Below are positions 1 to 8,469 of a stretch of DNA of 59,643 nucleotides, piece by piece. The notes under the pieces were generated by a model, which did no database searches, was not told the DNA's origin, and was given only the letters and a program-made list of their open reading frames with translations. Source of the DNA: Acidobacteriota bacterium. Its GTDB lineage: Bacteria; Acidobacteriota; Aminicenantia; Aminicenantales; Saccharicenantaceae. Made by a program: the position numbers and the translations under genes. Positions within the stretch are counted from its first letter, which is position 1; each line of letters opens with the position of its first letter. The stretch covers positions 1-59,643 of the forward strand of contig JAQULR010000002.1 of the NCBI GenBank assembly GCA_028749205.1. The letters are read 5' to 3'.

Positions 1-2
1 TT

Positions 3-272
3 TATGGTGGCCGCTTTCGGGACAAAAAACTATTAGCCTTTCAAACTGAATATCGTTTTTCTCTCTGGAAAAGACTGGGAGCAGTAGTCTTTGGAGGCCT
101 TGGAAATCTGGCCGAAAATTTCAACAGCCTTACCTGGGATAACCTTAAATTTGCGGCCGGCTTTGGCTTCAGGTTCAAAGTTATACCCAGAGAAAATGTT
201 AACGTCAGAGTGGATTTTGCCTTCGGCTCTGGAACCCACGGCATTTATCTCAGTGCTGGTGAGGCTTTTTAA
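3..272 (+). CDS. C-terminal end of an Omp85/BamA-type outer-membrane barrel protein (partial)
   Basis: The reading frame enters from the left edge and gives about 89 residues before TAA at 270-272; the start lies outside the window. It shows alternating hydrophobic beta-strands, including YRFSLWKRLGAVVFGG and FAAGFGFRFKVIP, and ends in a strand closing with phenylalanine (YLSAGEAF). That is the usual outer-membrane sorting signature and matches the last strands of the bacterial surface antigen (D15/Omp85) domain. The role, outer-membrane protein assembly or secretion, is inferred from the family. It could instead belong to a propeller- or peptidase-fused barrel like the one at 25447-28512, because only the barrel end is visible. 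Confidence 0.72.
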   Translation, partial: YGGRFRDKKLLAFQTEYRFSLWKRLGAVVFGGLGNLAENFNSLTWDNLKFAAGFGFRFKVIPRENVNVRVDFAFGSGTHGIYLSAGEAF

Positions 273-313
273 GCTAACTTATCCGGACTTTTTCTTTAGG
301 TTGGCTTTTTATT
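271..313 (+). terminator. Putative Rho-independent terminator after the Omp85-type gene
   Basis: AAGCTAAC at 271-278 pairs with GTTGGCTT at 300-307 (8 bp, one G-U) around a loop of about 21 nt. TTTATT follows directly. The stem overlaps the stop codon. The long loop makes this moderate evidence. Confidence 0.45.
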
Positions 314-434
314 CTACCAAATAGATGGATCCCGCCGAAAAATTAGGTCACAAAAAAATATGCATATCTGTTAATTCTTATAACCTGTTCTCCCAACTTT
401 TCTTTATGGCAAAAGGCAGAACCCCATAGCGAAA

Positions 435-497
435 GACTATCAGAATTTAGCATTCATGCTAAGCGAGATTTTGATAAGTTCTTAAGCTTAGATAGTC
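435..497. repeat. Nested inverted repeats at the 3' end of the ferredoxin-domain gene
   Basis: GACTATC (435-441) is repeated inverted as GATAGTC (491-497). Inside lies a perfect TTAGCAT-TC-ATGCTAA hairpin at 447-462. The outer right arm overlaps the last codons of the minus-strand gene ending at 488. No strong T-run follows, so it may be a 3' mRNA structure rather than a classical terminator. Confidence 0.4.
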
Positions 498-1384
498 TCA
501 GGCTGATCTGATTCTCTTTCTTTAATCCACCAACCATGAGCCACGCAGGAAGTAGGACAAACCGTTTCACATTTTAGACATCTTATACACTGAGAACTAT
601 CAGGATTTTTATAGATTTTAATATTGACTGGACAGGTTCTCTGGCAGGCATCACAGAGAATGCAGTTATTAAGATTGACTGTCATTCTGAAAACACTAAC
701 CCGATTAAAAAATCCCAATATAGTTCCTAAAGGACAAATTGTTCGACAAAAAGGTCTTTCCGAAACTGCCATCCACAGCAAAAAAATGATTAAAATAGAT
801 AGCTTCCAGGCAAACAGAAAGCCCAGTTGGGATCTGATCCCAGGATTTAGCAAGGCCAGTAGAACTCCGGCTTCCAGGGTGCCTGCCGGACACAACCATT
901 TACAAAACCATGGAGCTCCAAATCCCAGAGCATCAACCAGCAATAATGGAAGTAGTATAACCAGAGAAAGGAGAACCAGATATCTGAGATAGGTGGCTTT
1001 TTGCGGAATTTGAATTTTGGGAAGAGGAATTTTGTAAATTAGCTCTTGCAGTAAACCAAAAGGGCATAACCAGCTGCAGGGCAGCCTTCCTGCAGCTAAT
1101 CCTATTAAACCAAGACTGCCAATAACGTAAAATCCAAGCTTTTTCTGACCCGCCTCCAGATTAAATCTCAGAGAGCTCAAGGCATTCTGGAGGGCCCCAA
1201 TTGGACAGGCTCCGATAGCCGCCGGACAGGAATAACAATTAAGAACTGGAACACATATTCCTTTTGACTTGGCTTGACTGATCTCACCTCTGGCCAGAGA
1301 AGGAAAATCCAGATTAAATCCAAAAGCCGCCAGTATTTGGAAAAGCCTTCTTTTTCTTTCGGTTTTCCTCATGTCTGCTTTCAT
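488..1384 (-). CDS. Membrane-bound 4Fe-4S ferredoxin-type protein (NapH/NosR-like)
   Basis: This 298-residue integral membrane protein carries many cysteine motifs. They include C-x2-C-x6-C-P near residues 50-61, CSWLCP (103-108) and CKWLCP (161-166), both next to hydrophobic helices, CRTICP (213-218), and a C-terminal pair of 4Fe-4S motifs at residues 241-276 (C-x2-C-x2-C-x3-CP twice). This is the NapH/NosR/YccM-like membrane ferredoxin pattern, which passes electrons between a membrane quinol or flavin site and a soluble or periplasmic partner. The partner here is unknown. It starts 9 bp after the small CXXC gene and is almost certainly co-transcribed with it. An alternative start is M5. 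No FMN-binding domain gene is adjacent. Confidence 0.85.
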   Translation of the reverse strand: MKADMRKTERKRRLFQILAAFGFNLDFPSLARGEISQAKSKGICVPVLNCYSCPAAIGACPIGALQNALSSLRFNLEAGQKKLGFYVIGSLGLIGLAAGRLPCSWLCPFGLLQELIYKIPLPKIQIPQKATYLRYLVLLSLVILLPLLLVDALGFGAPWFCKWLCPAGTLEAGVLLALLNPGIRSQLGFLFAWKLSILIIFLLWMAVSERPFCRTICPLGTILGFFNRVSVFRMTVNLNNCILCDACQRTCPVNIKIYKNPDSSQCIRCLKCETVCPTSCVAHGWWIKERESDQPETI

Positions 1385-1393
1385 GGCACCCAG

Positions 1394-1534
1394 TCACCCT
1401 ATACCTATACATTCCAGGCAGATGGTACTGGCCTTTTGCCAGACGGTCTTAAACTCACCATCAAATAAACCCAAGACGATTAAAGAAACCGCTATAATCA
1501 GCAAGCAGAAAAACCAGAACTTTCTTTTTTTCAT
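1394..1534 (-). CDS. 46-residue membrane protein with C-terminal CXXC motif (CD1871A-like)
   Basis: This small gene begins with MKKRKFWFF, has one hydrophobic helix (about residues 6-24), and ends ICLECIGIG with the CXXC at residues 39-42. The ending and layout match, from memory, the short CD1871A-type CXXC family, which often lies beside membrane 4Fe-4S proteins. It is immediately upstream of such a protein (9-bp gap). The pair probably forms one electron-transfer or metal-binding unit; this is inference. The short length is offset by the family-like ending and the tight operon spacing. Confidence 0.75.
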   Translation of the reverse strand: MKKRKFWFFCLLIIAVSLIVLGLFDGEFKTVWQKASTICLECIGIG

Positions 1535-1871
1535 CTCTGTCCTCTATCTGGAAATTTCACAACCTGTCATTAAAGCTATCATCATAAAGCTTTACCTTTG
1601 ATACCAGTCTGCTATCGGGTCCCTGAATACCCAAATTTTTTAGCAAAAAAACCAATTGAACCTGAGCGAAATGTAAGCACTATGAAAATTAGTATTATTT
1701 TACTCCTGTCAGGCTTCGGCGTTTTTTTGTTTCATATAAGCTCATTCTTTTTTTTCCTTAAATTGTCATTTTCGCTTTATTAATTGTCCCATACTATGAG
1801 CAATAAAGTTTAGGTCGTTTTTACCATCAAATTGAAAATCTTTCAAGATAATCTCTGGAGAATTCTAAAAG
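1535..1871. other. Intergenic region
   Basis: This 337-bp AT-rich stretch separates two minus-strand genes. I see no convincing coding sequence and no clear promoter for the CXXC gene. Bases 1821-1845 read on the minus strand contain GATTTTCAATT, resembling the core of the intergenic repeat at 11833, 41649 and 50249, but the match is too short to call. Confidence 0.5.
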
Positions 1872-2948
1872 TCAAATCTGAACCTCATAAATACTTTTAA
1901 TTCGGCTAAAAAACAATTCTGGATTAAAGACCCAGGCATAGAGATTAACATAACGGAAATAAGGGAAAAAGCGACTTCGGTAAAGACAACTCTGTGGATA
2001 ATATCCCTTATTCCACTCGATAACTCCAATGATTCCCTGCTCAGAAAGATATTTCAAAAAACCATTGATGATTCTGGCTTTTTCTTTGACTTTTAGAGAA
2101 TCAAGATAGAGGTGATTTAGCCAGGCCCAGCGTTCAGATGTCCGACCGAGGTGCTCATGCTCCAAATAATTCAATATTCCGACAAGCTGACCATCCCTTT
2201 TTACAGACAGAGTATTGGAAACTCCAGGATAGTTTAATTCTTTATCGACTTCTGACTGGTTAACCCAAAATCGAGCTAAGTCTATTTTCTCACTATAGCT
2301 ATTTAGCAAATTCATAGCTTGGTTTATCTCAGCCGGGTTTAAGGTTTCTAAATAGAATTCACCGCCTAACCTAACAGACGGGACTTTATGACTGCCCCAT
2401 AATTTTATAACTGCTTTTTCCCAAATTTTTAAGCCCTCCGAATAGGCTACTTTGTCGAGATTTAGAATCCGGCCCAAGACATGCATCTTCTTGAGAAATA
2501 CCAGATGATTCCCTTCTTTTTTTAATTTTTCTACAAGCTGAAAGGATCGGTGCCCCTGTTCCAGGTATAGTAGGGCAAAATCATAATGGGTTATCTCTTG
2601 ATTTATCCTCAAAGCTTCTCTGATGATGGCTTGAGCTAAACCTTGCCTAGCATATTCCCTCTTACTGACCAATAAACAGCTCAGAATCGCCCGATAAAAC
2701 TTCCCCTGATAGTAAAAACTCCTGGGGAGGTTGGCCAGGAAAGCTACTATTGCCTTCCCCTTGTAAGCAGCCACGAAATGCTTGGGGTCAGCGGCAATTC
2801 TCATAAGATAACGGACAAAATCAGGGCGGTAGAGATTGGGAAAAGAGGCCTGTCCATATTCTTCTCTCCAGGCCTGATGAGCCATTTTTTCCAGAGCTTC
2901 CAGGTCCCCTCTAAAAGGTTCAATAGAGATTTCAGTTAAGCCTGCCAT
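1872..2948 (-). CDS. GNAT-family N-acetyltransferase-like protein
   Basis: This 358-residue protein has an N-terminal GNAT fold (about residues 5-150). The acetyl-CoA-binding region is REYARQGLAQAI, the usual R/Q-x-x-G-x-A/G segment after the beta-4 strand. The C-terminal half (about 190-358) looks like a second, degenerate GNAT-like domain with no clear motif. No substrate can be read from the sequence. It starts 11 bp after the S9 peptidase stop, so the two are probably co-transcribed. The ribosome-binding site is weak. Confidence 0.72.
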   Translation of the reverse strand: MAGLTEISIEPFRGDLEALEKMAHQAWREEYGQASFPNLYRPDFVRYLMRIAADPKHFVAAYKGKAIVAFLANLPRSFYYQGKFYRAILSCLLVSKREYARQGLAQAIIREALRINQEITHYDFALLYLEQGHRSFQLVEKLKKEGNHLVFLKKMHVLGRILNLDKVAYSEGLKIWEKAVIKLWGSHKVPSVRLGGEFYLETLNPAEINQAMNLLNSYSEKIDLARFWVNQSEVDKELNYPGVSNTLSVKRDGQLVGILNYLEHEHLGRTSERWAWLNHLYLDSLKVKEKARIINGFLKYLSEQGIIGVIEWNKGYYPQSCLYRSRFFPYFRYVNLYAWVFNPELFFSRIKSIYEVQI

Positions 2949-2959
2949 ATTTGGCGGTT

Positions 2960-5002
2960 CTATTTTTTTATCCGGTATTTTTCAAACCAGGCCTGGAGGT
3001 AAAGCTGTTGTAAGAGCTGATGAGAGGGTCGTCGCCAGCCATGATATTCCTCCGGCATTCTAACCAGCAGAGTTTCTTTCTTCAACATCTTTAAGGCCCG
3101 ATAGAATTCTTCGCTTTGACTAATTGGAGTACGCAGGTCAGCCTCTCCGGTCATGACCATAGTCGGAGTTTTAACCTTAGCTACATAGTGCAGTGGCGAC
3201 CTTTCAGCATATTCTAAAGGATCTTCCCAGGGATATTTCTTAAATTGTCGGTACCAGGTTGGCATGTCAGTTGTCCCGACAAAAGAATGCCAGTTGATTA
3301 CCGGTCTCATAGAAACTGCAGCTCGAAAACGGTCGGTATATCCGACTATCCAGGCAGTCAAAACTCCCCCTCCGCTACCACCGCAAACAAACAGATTGTC
3401 CTCGTCAATGAAGCCTTTTGCTACCGCGGCTTCGACTCCGGCCATTAAATCATCATAATCTTTCCCGGGGTAACTATATTGGATGCCATTAACAAAGTCC
3501 TGTCCGTATCCGGTACTGCCTCGGGGATTGGTATAGAGAACAGCATAACCTGATGCAGCAAAATTCTGCCAGGCCCAGTTAAAGGAAATTGAATACATAG
3601 ACCAGGGACCACCATGAATCCAAAGCAAAAGCGGGTATTTTCTACCCTGTTCAAATTCAGCCGGCTTAATCAACCAACCCTGAATATCCAGTCCGTCAGG
3701 AGATTTATACCAGATCTCTTCTGCTTGACCAAGTTTAACCCCGTCTAAAATATCGGCGTTGACATCGACCAGTTCTTTCCATCTTGACGGTTGTTTTAAA
3801 TTAAAAACAACCAGAAAGGCTGGCCGGTAAAAATTGGAGGCCAGAGCAGCCACCATCTGATTTTTGGAAATAGAGTAACTACTGAGAAAATAGCCACCTG
3901 AAGTAATTTTCTTTATTTGACCGTTCAGAGAAACTGAATATAAATTAGCCTCTCCTTTTTCTTCCATCTGGTAATAAAGACAACTACTATCAGCAGCCCA
4001 GGATAGACCTCGGGGTGATGACGGCAGATTTCCGGCCAACAGTTTTTTCTTAGCTCCATCGGTATCCATTAAATAGATACTGGAAAGGTGACTGGTGAAA
4101 TTCTGCTCATCATATCCAGTATAAGCAATCCAGTTTCCATCTGGCGAAGGGAGAGGATTTCGATCCAGTCCTTTTCGGTCTGTTAGAGCTCTTATTCTAT
4201 TAGTATTTAAGTCTATTTCATAAATCTCAGTGTCACCGAACTGGTATTCAGGCTCCGGTTTTCTAATGGCCGAAACATAAATTTTCTGGCTGTCAACTGA
4301 CCAGACTGGCTCATTATGAGAATAATCGCCTGAGGTTACCTGAACAGCAGTCCCGCCTACTACGGCATCCACCGTATAAACATGGCTGTTGCCCTTAGGC
4401 AGTGGGCCCCGCCCATCAAGTCTCCAGGATAACCTGTCTATGACGATAGCGGGAGCAGCCCATTTAGCTTTTTCAGGCTTTTTTAGCATTTTAACCGGCA
4501 GGATAGGTTTATCGTCGGCAACAAAAAGACTAAAAGCAATCCTTTCTCCATCAGGCGACCAGACTATGTTCTGAGGCGTTCTTTCCAGATTGGTAAGGCA
4601 AGCTACTTCTTTGGTATCAATAAACATAATATAGATCTGGTCACTCCCTCCTCTATCCGAAATAAAGGCCAGCTTTTTACCATCTGGTGACCAAACCGGG
4701 CTGGAGTCACGCCAATTCCCGGAGGTTAATTGTCTAAGCCGACTGCCATCGGTTTCGACCATCCAGATATTGGATCTGGTTAGATCATTAACCTTATCTA
4801 TCCAATTTCGAGTAAAAACAATACTTTTTCCATCAGGAGAAATAGCTGGATTCCTCAAGCTTTCAAATTCAAAAAAGGTTTCGGTAGTCAAAAGCTGATC
4901 GTTTTTTTCCTGACCAGCGATGGACCAGCTGTTAAAACCAGCTAAAAACAAAACTACTAATAGACTAATTATCAATTTAAATACTTTGTTTTTTGGGCCC
5001 AT
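2960..5002 (-). CDS. Secreted S9-family prolyl oligopeptidase-like peptidase
   Basis: The start used is ATG at 5002, because GGAGGAG lies 5 nt upstream; the longer 693-residue form from 5041 has a poorer site. The 680-residue protein begins with a signal peptide (MGPKNKVFKLIISLL...). It has TolB-like PD40 repeats (SPDGKSIVF, SPDGKKLAFISD, SPDGERIAFS) forming a propeller to about residue 400, then an alpha/beta-hydrolase domain. The catalytic triad is clear: Ser543 in GGSGGG, Asp622 in EADLRT, and His654 in EYHGW. The family cleaves short peptides, often as acylaminoacyl or dipeptidyl peptidases. The exact specificity is unknown. The likely location is the periplasm. Confidence 0.92.
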   Translation of the reverse strand: MGPKNKVFKLIISLLVVLFLAGFNSWSIAGQEKNDQLLTTETFFEFESLRNPAISPDGKSIVFTRNWIDKVNDLTRSNIWMVETDGSRLRQLTSGNWRDSSPVWSPDGKKLAFISDRGGSDQIYIMFIDTKEVACLTNLERTPQNIVWSPDGERIAFSLFVADDKPILPVKMLKKPEKAKWAAPAIVIDRLSWRLDGRGPLPKGNSHVYTVDAVVGGTAVQVTSGDYSHNEPVWSVDSQKIYVSAIRKPEPEYQFGDTEIYEIDLNTNRIRALTDRKGLDRNPLPSPDGNWIAYTGYDEQNFTSHLSSIYLMDTDGAKKKLLAGNLPSSPRGLSWAADSSCLYYQMEEKGEANLYSVSLNGQIKKITSGGYFLSSYSISKNQMVAALASNFYRPAFLVVFNLKQPSRWKELVDVNADILDGVKLGQAEEIWYKSPDGLDIQGWLIKPAEFEQGRKYPLLLWIHGGPWSMYSISFNWAWQNFAASGYAVLYTNPRGSTGYGQDFVNGIQYSYPGKDYDDLMAGVEAAVAKGFIDEDNLFVCGGSGGGVLTAWIVGYTDRFRAAVSMRPVINWHSFVGTTDMPTWYRQFKKYPWEDPLEYAERSPLHYVAKVKTPTMVMTGEADLRTPISQSEEFYRALKMLKKETLLVRMPEEYHGWRRPSHQLLQQLYLQAWFEKYRIKK

Positions 5003-5068
5003 AAACTCCTCCATGGTCAAACCAAGATTTTTTAGAGACATTATATTAAATTTTCACCTTTAGCTGAA

Positions 5069-5096
5069 TCAATATAAAAAAATCCTGATAGGTCAA
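5069..5096 (-). promoter_or_regulatory. Candidate sigma-70 promoter for the S9 peptidase gene
   Basis: On the minus strand, TTGACC (5091-5096) is followed after 16 bp by TATTGA (5069-5074). This sits about 65 bp upstream of the chosen ATG. The -35 is good and the -10 is weak. Confidence 0.35.
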
Positions 5097-5136
5097 TTGA
5101 AATTTCGTCTAAAATATTTTTTATAAAAATTCATTG

Positions 5137-5145
5137 TGTTATAAT
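5137..5145 (+). promoter_or_regulatory. Candidate extended -10 promoter for the dehydrogenase operon
   Basis: TGTTATAAT is a consensus -10 (TATAAT, 5140-5145) with the extended TGn element. No good -35 is present 17 bp upstream, which is tolerated for extended -10 promoters. Transcription would start near 5152, leaving a leader of about 57 nt before the TTG start. Confidence 0.5.
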
Positions 5146-5208
5146 TCATTTCTTAATTTTTAATCATCAGGCTTGGTTTTTATCTATTCCGAAGTAAAGG
5201 AGTTTCAT

Positions 5209-7323
5209 TTGACTGACAACCGCCTTTATAAACATCCAATTTTACCCGTAGAGGACAAACCGCAGTTTAACTTTTATTTTCAAGACCAGGAGCTTAAGGC
5301 CAGAGAGGGCGAGACTATTGCCTCAGCGCTTTTCGCCAATGGTATTAGAATCTTCAGTTATCACCACAAGGACGGAGCTCCCCAGGGAATCTTTTGTGCT
5401 AACGGGCAGTGCGCTCAGTGTCTGGTCCTAGCGGACGGTTTTCCGGTTAAATCATGTATGGAGCTGATTAAAGCAGGAATGAAAATAGAACCTATTACAG
5501 GTTTGCCGAAACTACCTGAAGTAAATCCCGAAGACAGTTTTAGCTTCGAATCAATAGAAGAGATTGAAGTCTCAGTTCTAATAATCGGTGGCGGCCCAGC
5601 CGGCTTGTCGGCAGCCATAGAGCTGGCTAACCATGAGGTCGATTGCCTTCTGGTTGATGATAAGCATCGTCTGGGTGGTAAACTGGTTCTTCAAACCCAC
5701 CGGTTTTTTGGCTCGGTCGAAGCAGTTTACGCGGGAACCAGAGGGATTGACATTGCTACCAAGCTGGAAAATGAACTTAGAAAATTCCCTAAGGTTCAGA
5801 TCTGGCTTCAGAGCACCGCTCTGGCTGTTTTCAGCGACCAAAGGGTTGGAATCTTAAAAGGTGGCCAAAAATACGCCCTGGTCAAACCTAAAGTGCTGCT
5901 GGTAGCCTCAGGAGCCCGAGAAAAATCCTTAGTATTCCCGGGTAATGATTTACCTGGGGTCTATGGAGCCGGAGCCTTTCAGACTCTGGTCAACCGCGAC
6001 CTGGTAAAACCTACAGAAAAATTATTTATTGTCGGTGGGGGCAACGTCGGGTTAATTGCTGGTTATCATGCCCTTCAGGCAGGAATTAAGGTCGTCGGAC
6101 TGGTAGAGGTTATGCCTGAGGTTGGCGGTTATAAAGTTCACAAGGACAAATTAGCCCGGCTTGGTGTCCCAATAATGACTTCTCATACTGTCCTAAGCGC
6201 TAATGGCCAGAATTCCGTAGAATCGGTTACCATTGCCCGGGTTGATGAACATTTCCAGCCAGTCAAAGGAACAGAAAAAACCTTTGCCTGTGATACGGTC
6301 TTGATTGCTGTTGGTTTGGACCCGGTTAATGAATTCTATCTAAAAGCTAAAGAATTTGGCCTTTTAGCTTATGCTGCCGGGGACGCTGAAGAGATTGCCG
6401 AGGCTTCAGCAGCTATTTTCTCAGGTAAAATCCGCGGTTTAGAAATAGCTCGTGACCTTGGGGTATATACCGGCCAGGTGCCGGCTGATTGGTATGAAAC
6501 CTCGGAAATACTAAAATCACGGCCGGGGCAGACATATCCTGAATATTTTCTTGAAAAAGAAAAAGGGGTATTCCCGGTTATCCATTGTCTTCAAGAAATT
6601 CCCTGTAACCCCTGCTCAGCAGTTTGCCCCAGAAAGCTGATTGAAGTGGACCCAGGTGATGTCCGTAAGCTACCAGTCTATTTTGAAGAAAAAGATGGCA
6701 AAGCTTGCACAGGATGCGAGAGATGCGTGGTCTTTTGCCCAGGCCTTGCTATCACCTTAGTCGATTTTAGAAAGAATTCTGAATTTCCTCAGGTTACTAT
6801 CCCCTTTGAATTTCCGAAAGAAATAATTAATCCAGGAGATGAAGTTTCTGTAGTTGATATTGAAGGACAGGTCCTGGCCAGGACTAAGGTTACTTCTGTT
6901 AAATCTATCAAGGGAAACGACCGGACTGTTTTGATAAAGGTCGAGGTGCCAGCCGAAATAGCTAAAAAGGTCAGTGGCCTGAGGGTTCAGCCAGAAATTT
7001 CTGAAATTGAAGAAAAATACGTAGAAAGAATGCCTGATGAAGCCATCATCTGTCGTTGTGAAAGAGTTACGGCTGGAGAAATCAGAAAGCTGATCAAAGA
7101 AGGGCTCCGGGACATTAACGAAATCAAAACCATAACCAGGGCTGGAATGGGGCCATGCGGAGCTAAAACCTGTACCCCATTAGTTCACAAACTTTTCAGG
7201 GAAGAAGGTGTTCCAGAAAGCCAAATTGTGGACCAGCCCAAAAGGCCTCTGTTTATAGAAGTTCCCTTTGGTATTTTTGCTGGTCTGGATCACAGAAAGG
7301 AGCTCGAGGATGAGCAGAAATGA
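5209..7323 (+). CDS. Multi-domain flavin/iron-sulfur dehydrogenase, large subunit (sarcosine oxidase alpha / proline dehydrogenase-like)
   Basis: The start is TTG at 5209, six bases after AAAGGAG; an in-frame TTG at 5173 has no such site. The 704-residue protein reads in order: an N-terminal 2Fe-2S domain with Cys63, 68, 71 and 83; an FAD fold with GGGPAG at about 127-132; a second dinucleotide fold with VGGGNVG near 275; a ferredoxin-like part with CNPCSAVCP and CTGCERCVVFCP (about 465-530); and a C-terminal BFD-like 2Fe-2S domain with CRCE and CGAKTC (about 605-665). This is the architecture of the electron-handling subunit of sarcosine, proline or opine dehydrogenases. The stop overlaps the next gene by 14 bp, so the two form a complex. 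The substrate is unknown. Confidence 0.88.
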   Translation: MTDNRLYKHPILPVEDKPQFNFYFQDQELKAREGETIASALFANGIRIFSYHHKDGAPQGIFCANGQCAQCLVLADGFPVKSCMELIKAGMKIEPITGLPKLPEVNPEDSFSFESIEEIEVSVLIIGGGPAGLSAAIELANHEVDCLLVDDKHRLGGKLVLQTHRFFGSVEAVYAGTRGIDIATKLENELRKFPKVQIWLQSTALAVFSDQRVGILKGGQKYALVKPKVLLVASGAREKSLVFPGNDLPGVYGAGAFQTLVNRDLVKPTEKLFIVGGGNVGLIAGYHALQAGIKVVGLVEVMPEVGGYKVHKDKLARLGVPIMTSHTVLSANGQNSVESVTIARVDEHFQPVKGTEKTFACDTVLIAVGLDPVNEFYLKAKEFGLLAYAAGDAEEIAEASAAIFSGKIRGLEIARDLGVYTGQVPADWYETSEILKSRPGQTYPEYFLEKEKGVFPVIHCLQEIPCNPCSAVCPRKLIEVDPGDVRKLPVYFEEKDGKACTGCERCVVFCPGLAITLVDFRKNSEFPQVTIPFEFPKEIINPGDEVSVVDIEGQVLARTKVTSVKSIKGNDRTVLIKVEVPAEIAKKVSGLRVQPEISEIEEKYVERMPDEAIICRCERVTAGEIRKLIKEGLRDINEIKTITRAGMGPCGAKTCTPLVHKLFREEGVPESQIVDQPKRPLFIEVPFGIFAGLDHRKELEDEQK

Positions 7324-8467
7324 TTATGATGTAATCATAATAGGAGCCGGTAGTGTTGGTACCCCAACGGCTCTTTTCCTGGCCCAACAGGGCTTTAAGG
7401 TGCTGGTTTTAGACCGCAATCCTAGTCCAGGTCAGAGTTCCAACAAAAGAGCCATTGGCGGGCTTAGAGCGACTCATTCTGACCCGGCTAAGATCAAACT
7501 CTGCCTCAGAAGTTTGAAGATTTTTTCTACCTGGCAGGAGACCTACGGTGATGATATTGAATGGTATCAAGGGGGCTATTGTTTTGTAGCTTACCGAGAA
7601 GAGGAAGAAAAAACTCTGAGAGAAGTCTTGCCTCTCCAGAAAAGATACGGTCTTAAAATAGACTGGCTTGATTCGGATGAGCTGCGAAAACTTCTGCCTG
7701 ACCTCAATCCAAAAGGCTTATTAGGCGGAACTTTATCTCCAGAGGACGGTCACGCCTCTCCCCTTCTGGCAGTGGAAGCTTTTTATAGACAGGCCAAAAG
7801 AGCTGGGGCCGAATTCAAATTCAGTTCAAAGGTTGAAAAGCTGGTAATAGAAAATGGAAAGGTAGCAGGAGTAGTCACCGATAAAGGGACTCATGGGGCC
7901 GGAGTCGTAGTCAATGCGGCCGGAGCCTGGGCGGCAGACATCGCCAGGTTAGCCGGAATGGAAATTCCAGTTAAGCCTGATTCTCACGAAGCTGCAGTTA
8001 CCGAGCCTGTCCAGCGGTTTTTTGACCCGATGATCGTGGACCTCAGACCGGTCCAGGGCTCAGCCAATTATTATTTCTACCAGCATGCTACCGGACAGGT
8101 CATTTTTTGTATTACTCCTAATCCCAGCATTTGGGGTTTTGATGACCGGGAAACCAGTGACTTTTTGCCTATGGTCTCCAGAAGAATGATTGGCTTGATG
8201 CCGAGGCTTAAAAATATCCGAGTTCGCCGGACCTGGCGGGGTCTTTACCCCATGACCCCTGACGGTTTCCCTATTGTCGGCTGGTCCAGGGAAGTAGAGG
8301 GATTTCTGCTGGCAGTCGGGATGTGCGGGCAGGGTTTTATGCTTGGGCCAGGGGTAGCTGAGCTTTTGACCAGACTAATTTCAAGAAATCCTGGGCCTGA
8401 TGATGAAGAAATTTTATCCTACCTGTCTCCTTATAGAAGCTTCATCAGCGAAGAAAAATTAAAATAG
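7310..8467 (+). CDS. FAD-dependent oxidoreductase, DAO family (catalytic beta subunit)
   Basis: This 385-residue protein opens with the dinucleotide-binding motif DVIIIGAGSVG, followed by the acidic strand VLVLDRNP. It ends with the typical DAO-family region TPDGFPIVGWS and GMCGQGFMLGPGVAELL. ATG at 7310 has AAGGAG 7 nt upstream, so the longer in-frame extension was rejected. The family oxidises amines or amino acids (sarcosine, glycine, proline, opines). Pairing with the iron-sulfur flavoprotein points to a dehydrogenase that passes electrons to ferredoxin, NAD(P) or quinone rather than oxygen. A transposase remnant begins at the stop codon, so downstream operon partners may have been lost. 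Confidence 0.88.
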   Translation: MSRNDYDVIIIGAGSVGTPTALFLAQQGFKVLVLDRNPSPGQSSNKRAIGGLRATHSDPAKIKLCLRSLKIFSTWQETYGDDIEWYQGGYCFVAYREEEEKTLREVLPLQKRYGLKIDWLDSDELRKLLPDLNPKGLLGGTLSPEDGHASPLLAVEAFYRQAKRAGAEFKFSSKVEKLVIENGKVAGVVTDKGTHGAGVVVNAAGAWAADIARLAGMEIPVKPDSHEAAVTEPVQRFFDPMIVDLRPVQGSANYYFYQHATGQVIFCITPNPSIWGFDDRETSDFLPMVSRRMIGLMPRLKNIRVRRTWRGLYPMTPDGFPIVGWSREVEGFLLAVGMCGQGFMLGPGVAELLTRLISRNPGPDDEEILSYLSPYRSFISEEKLK

Positions 8468-8469
8468 TC

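Noticed and set aside
1598-1783. 61-codon plus-strand frame with a hydrophobic tail in an intergenic region
   Set aside because: It is hydrophobic only because of a poly-T tract, has no ribosome-binding site and no family resemblance.
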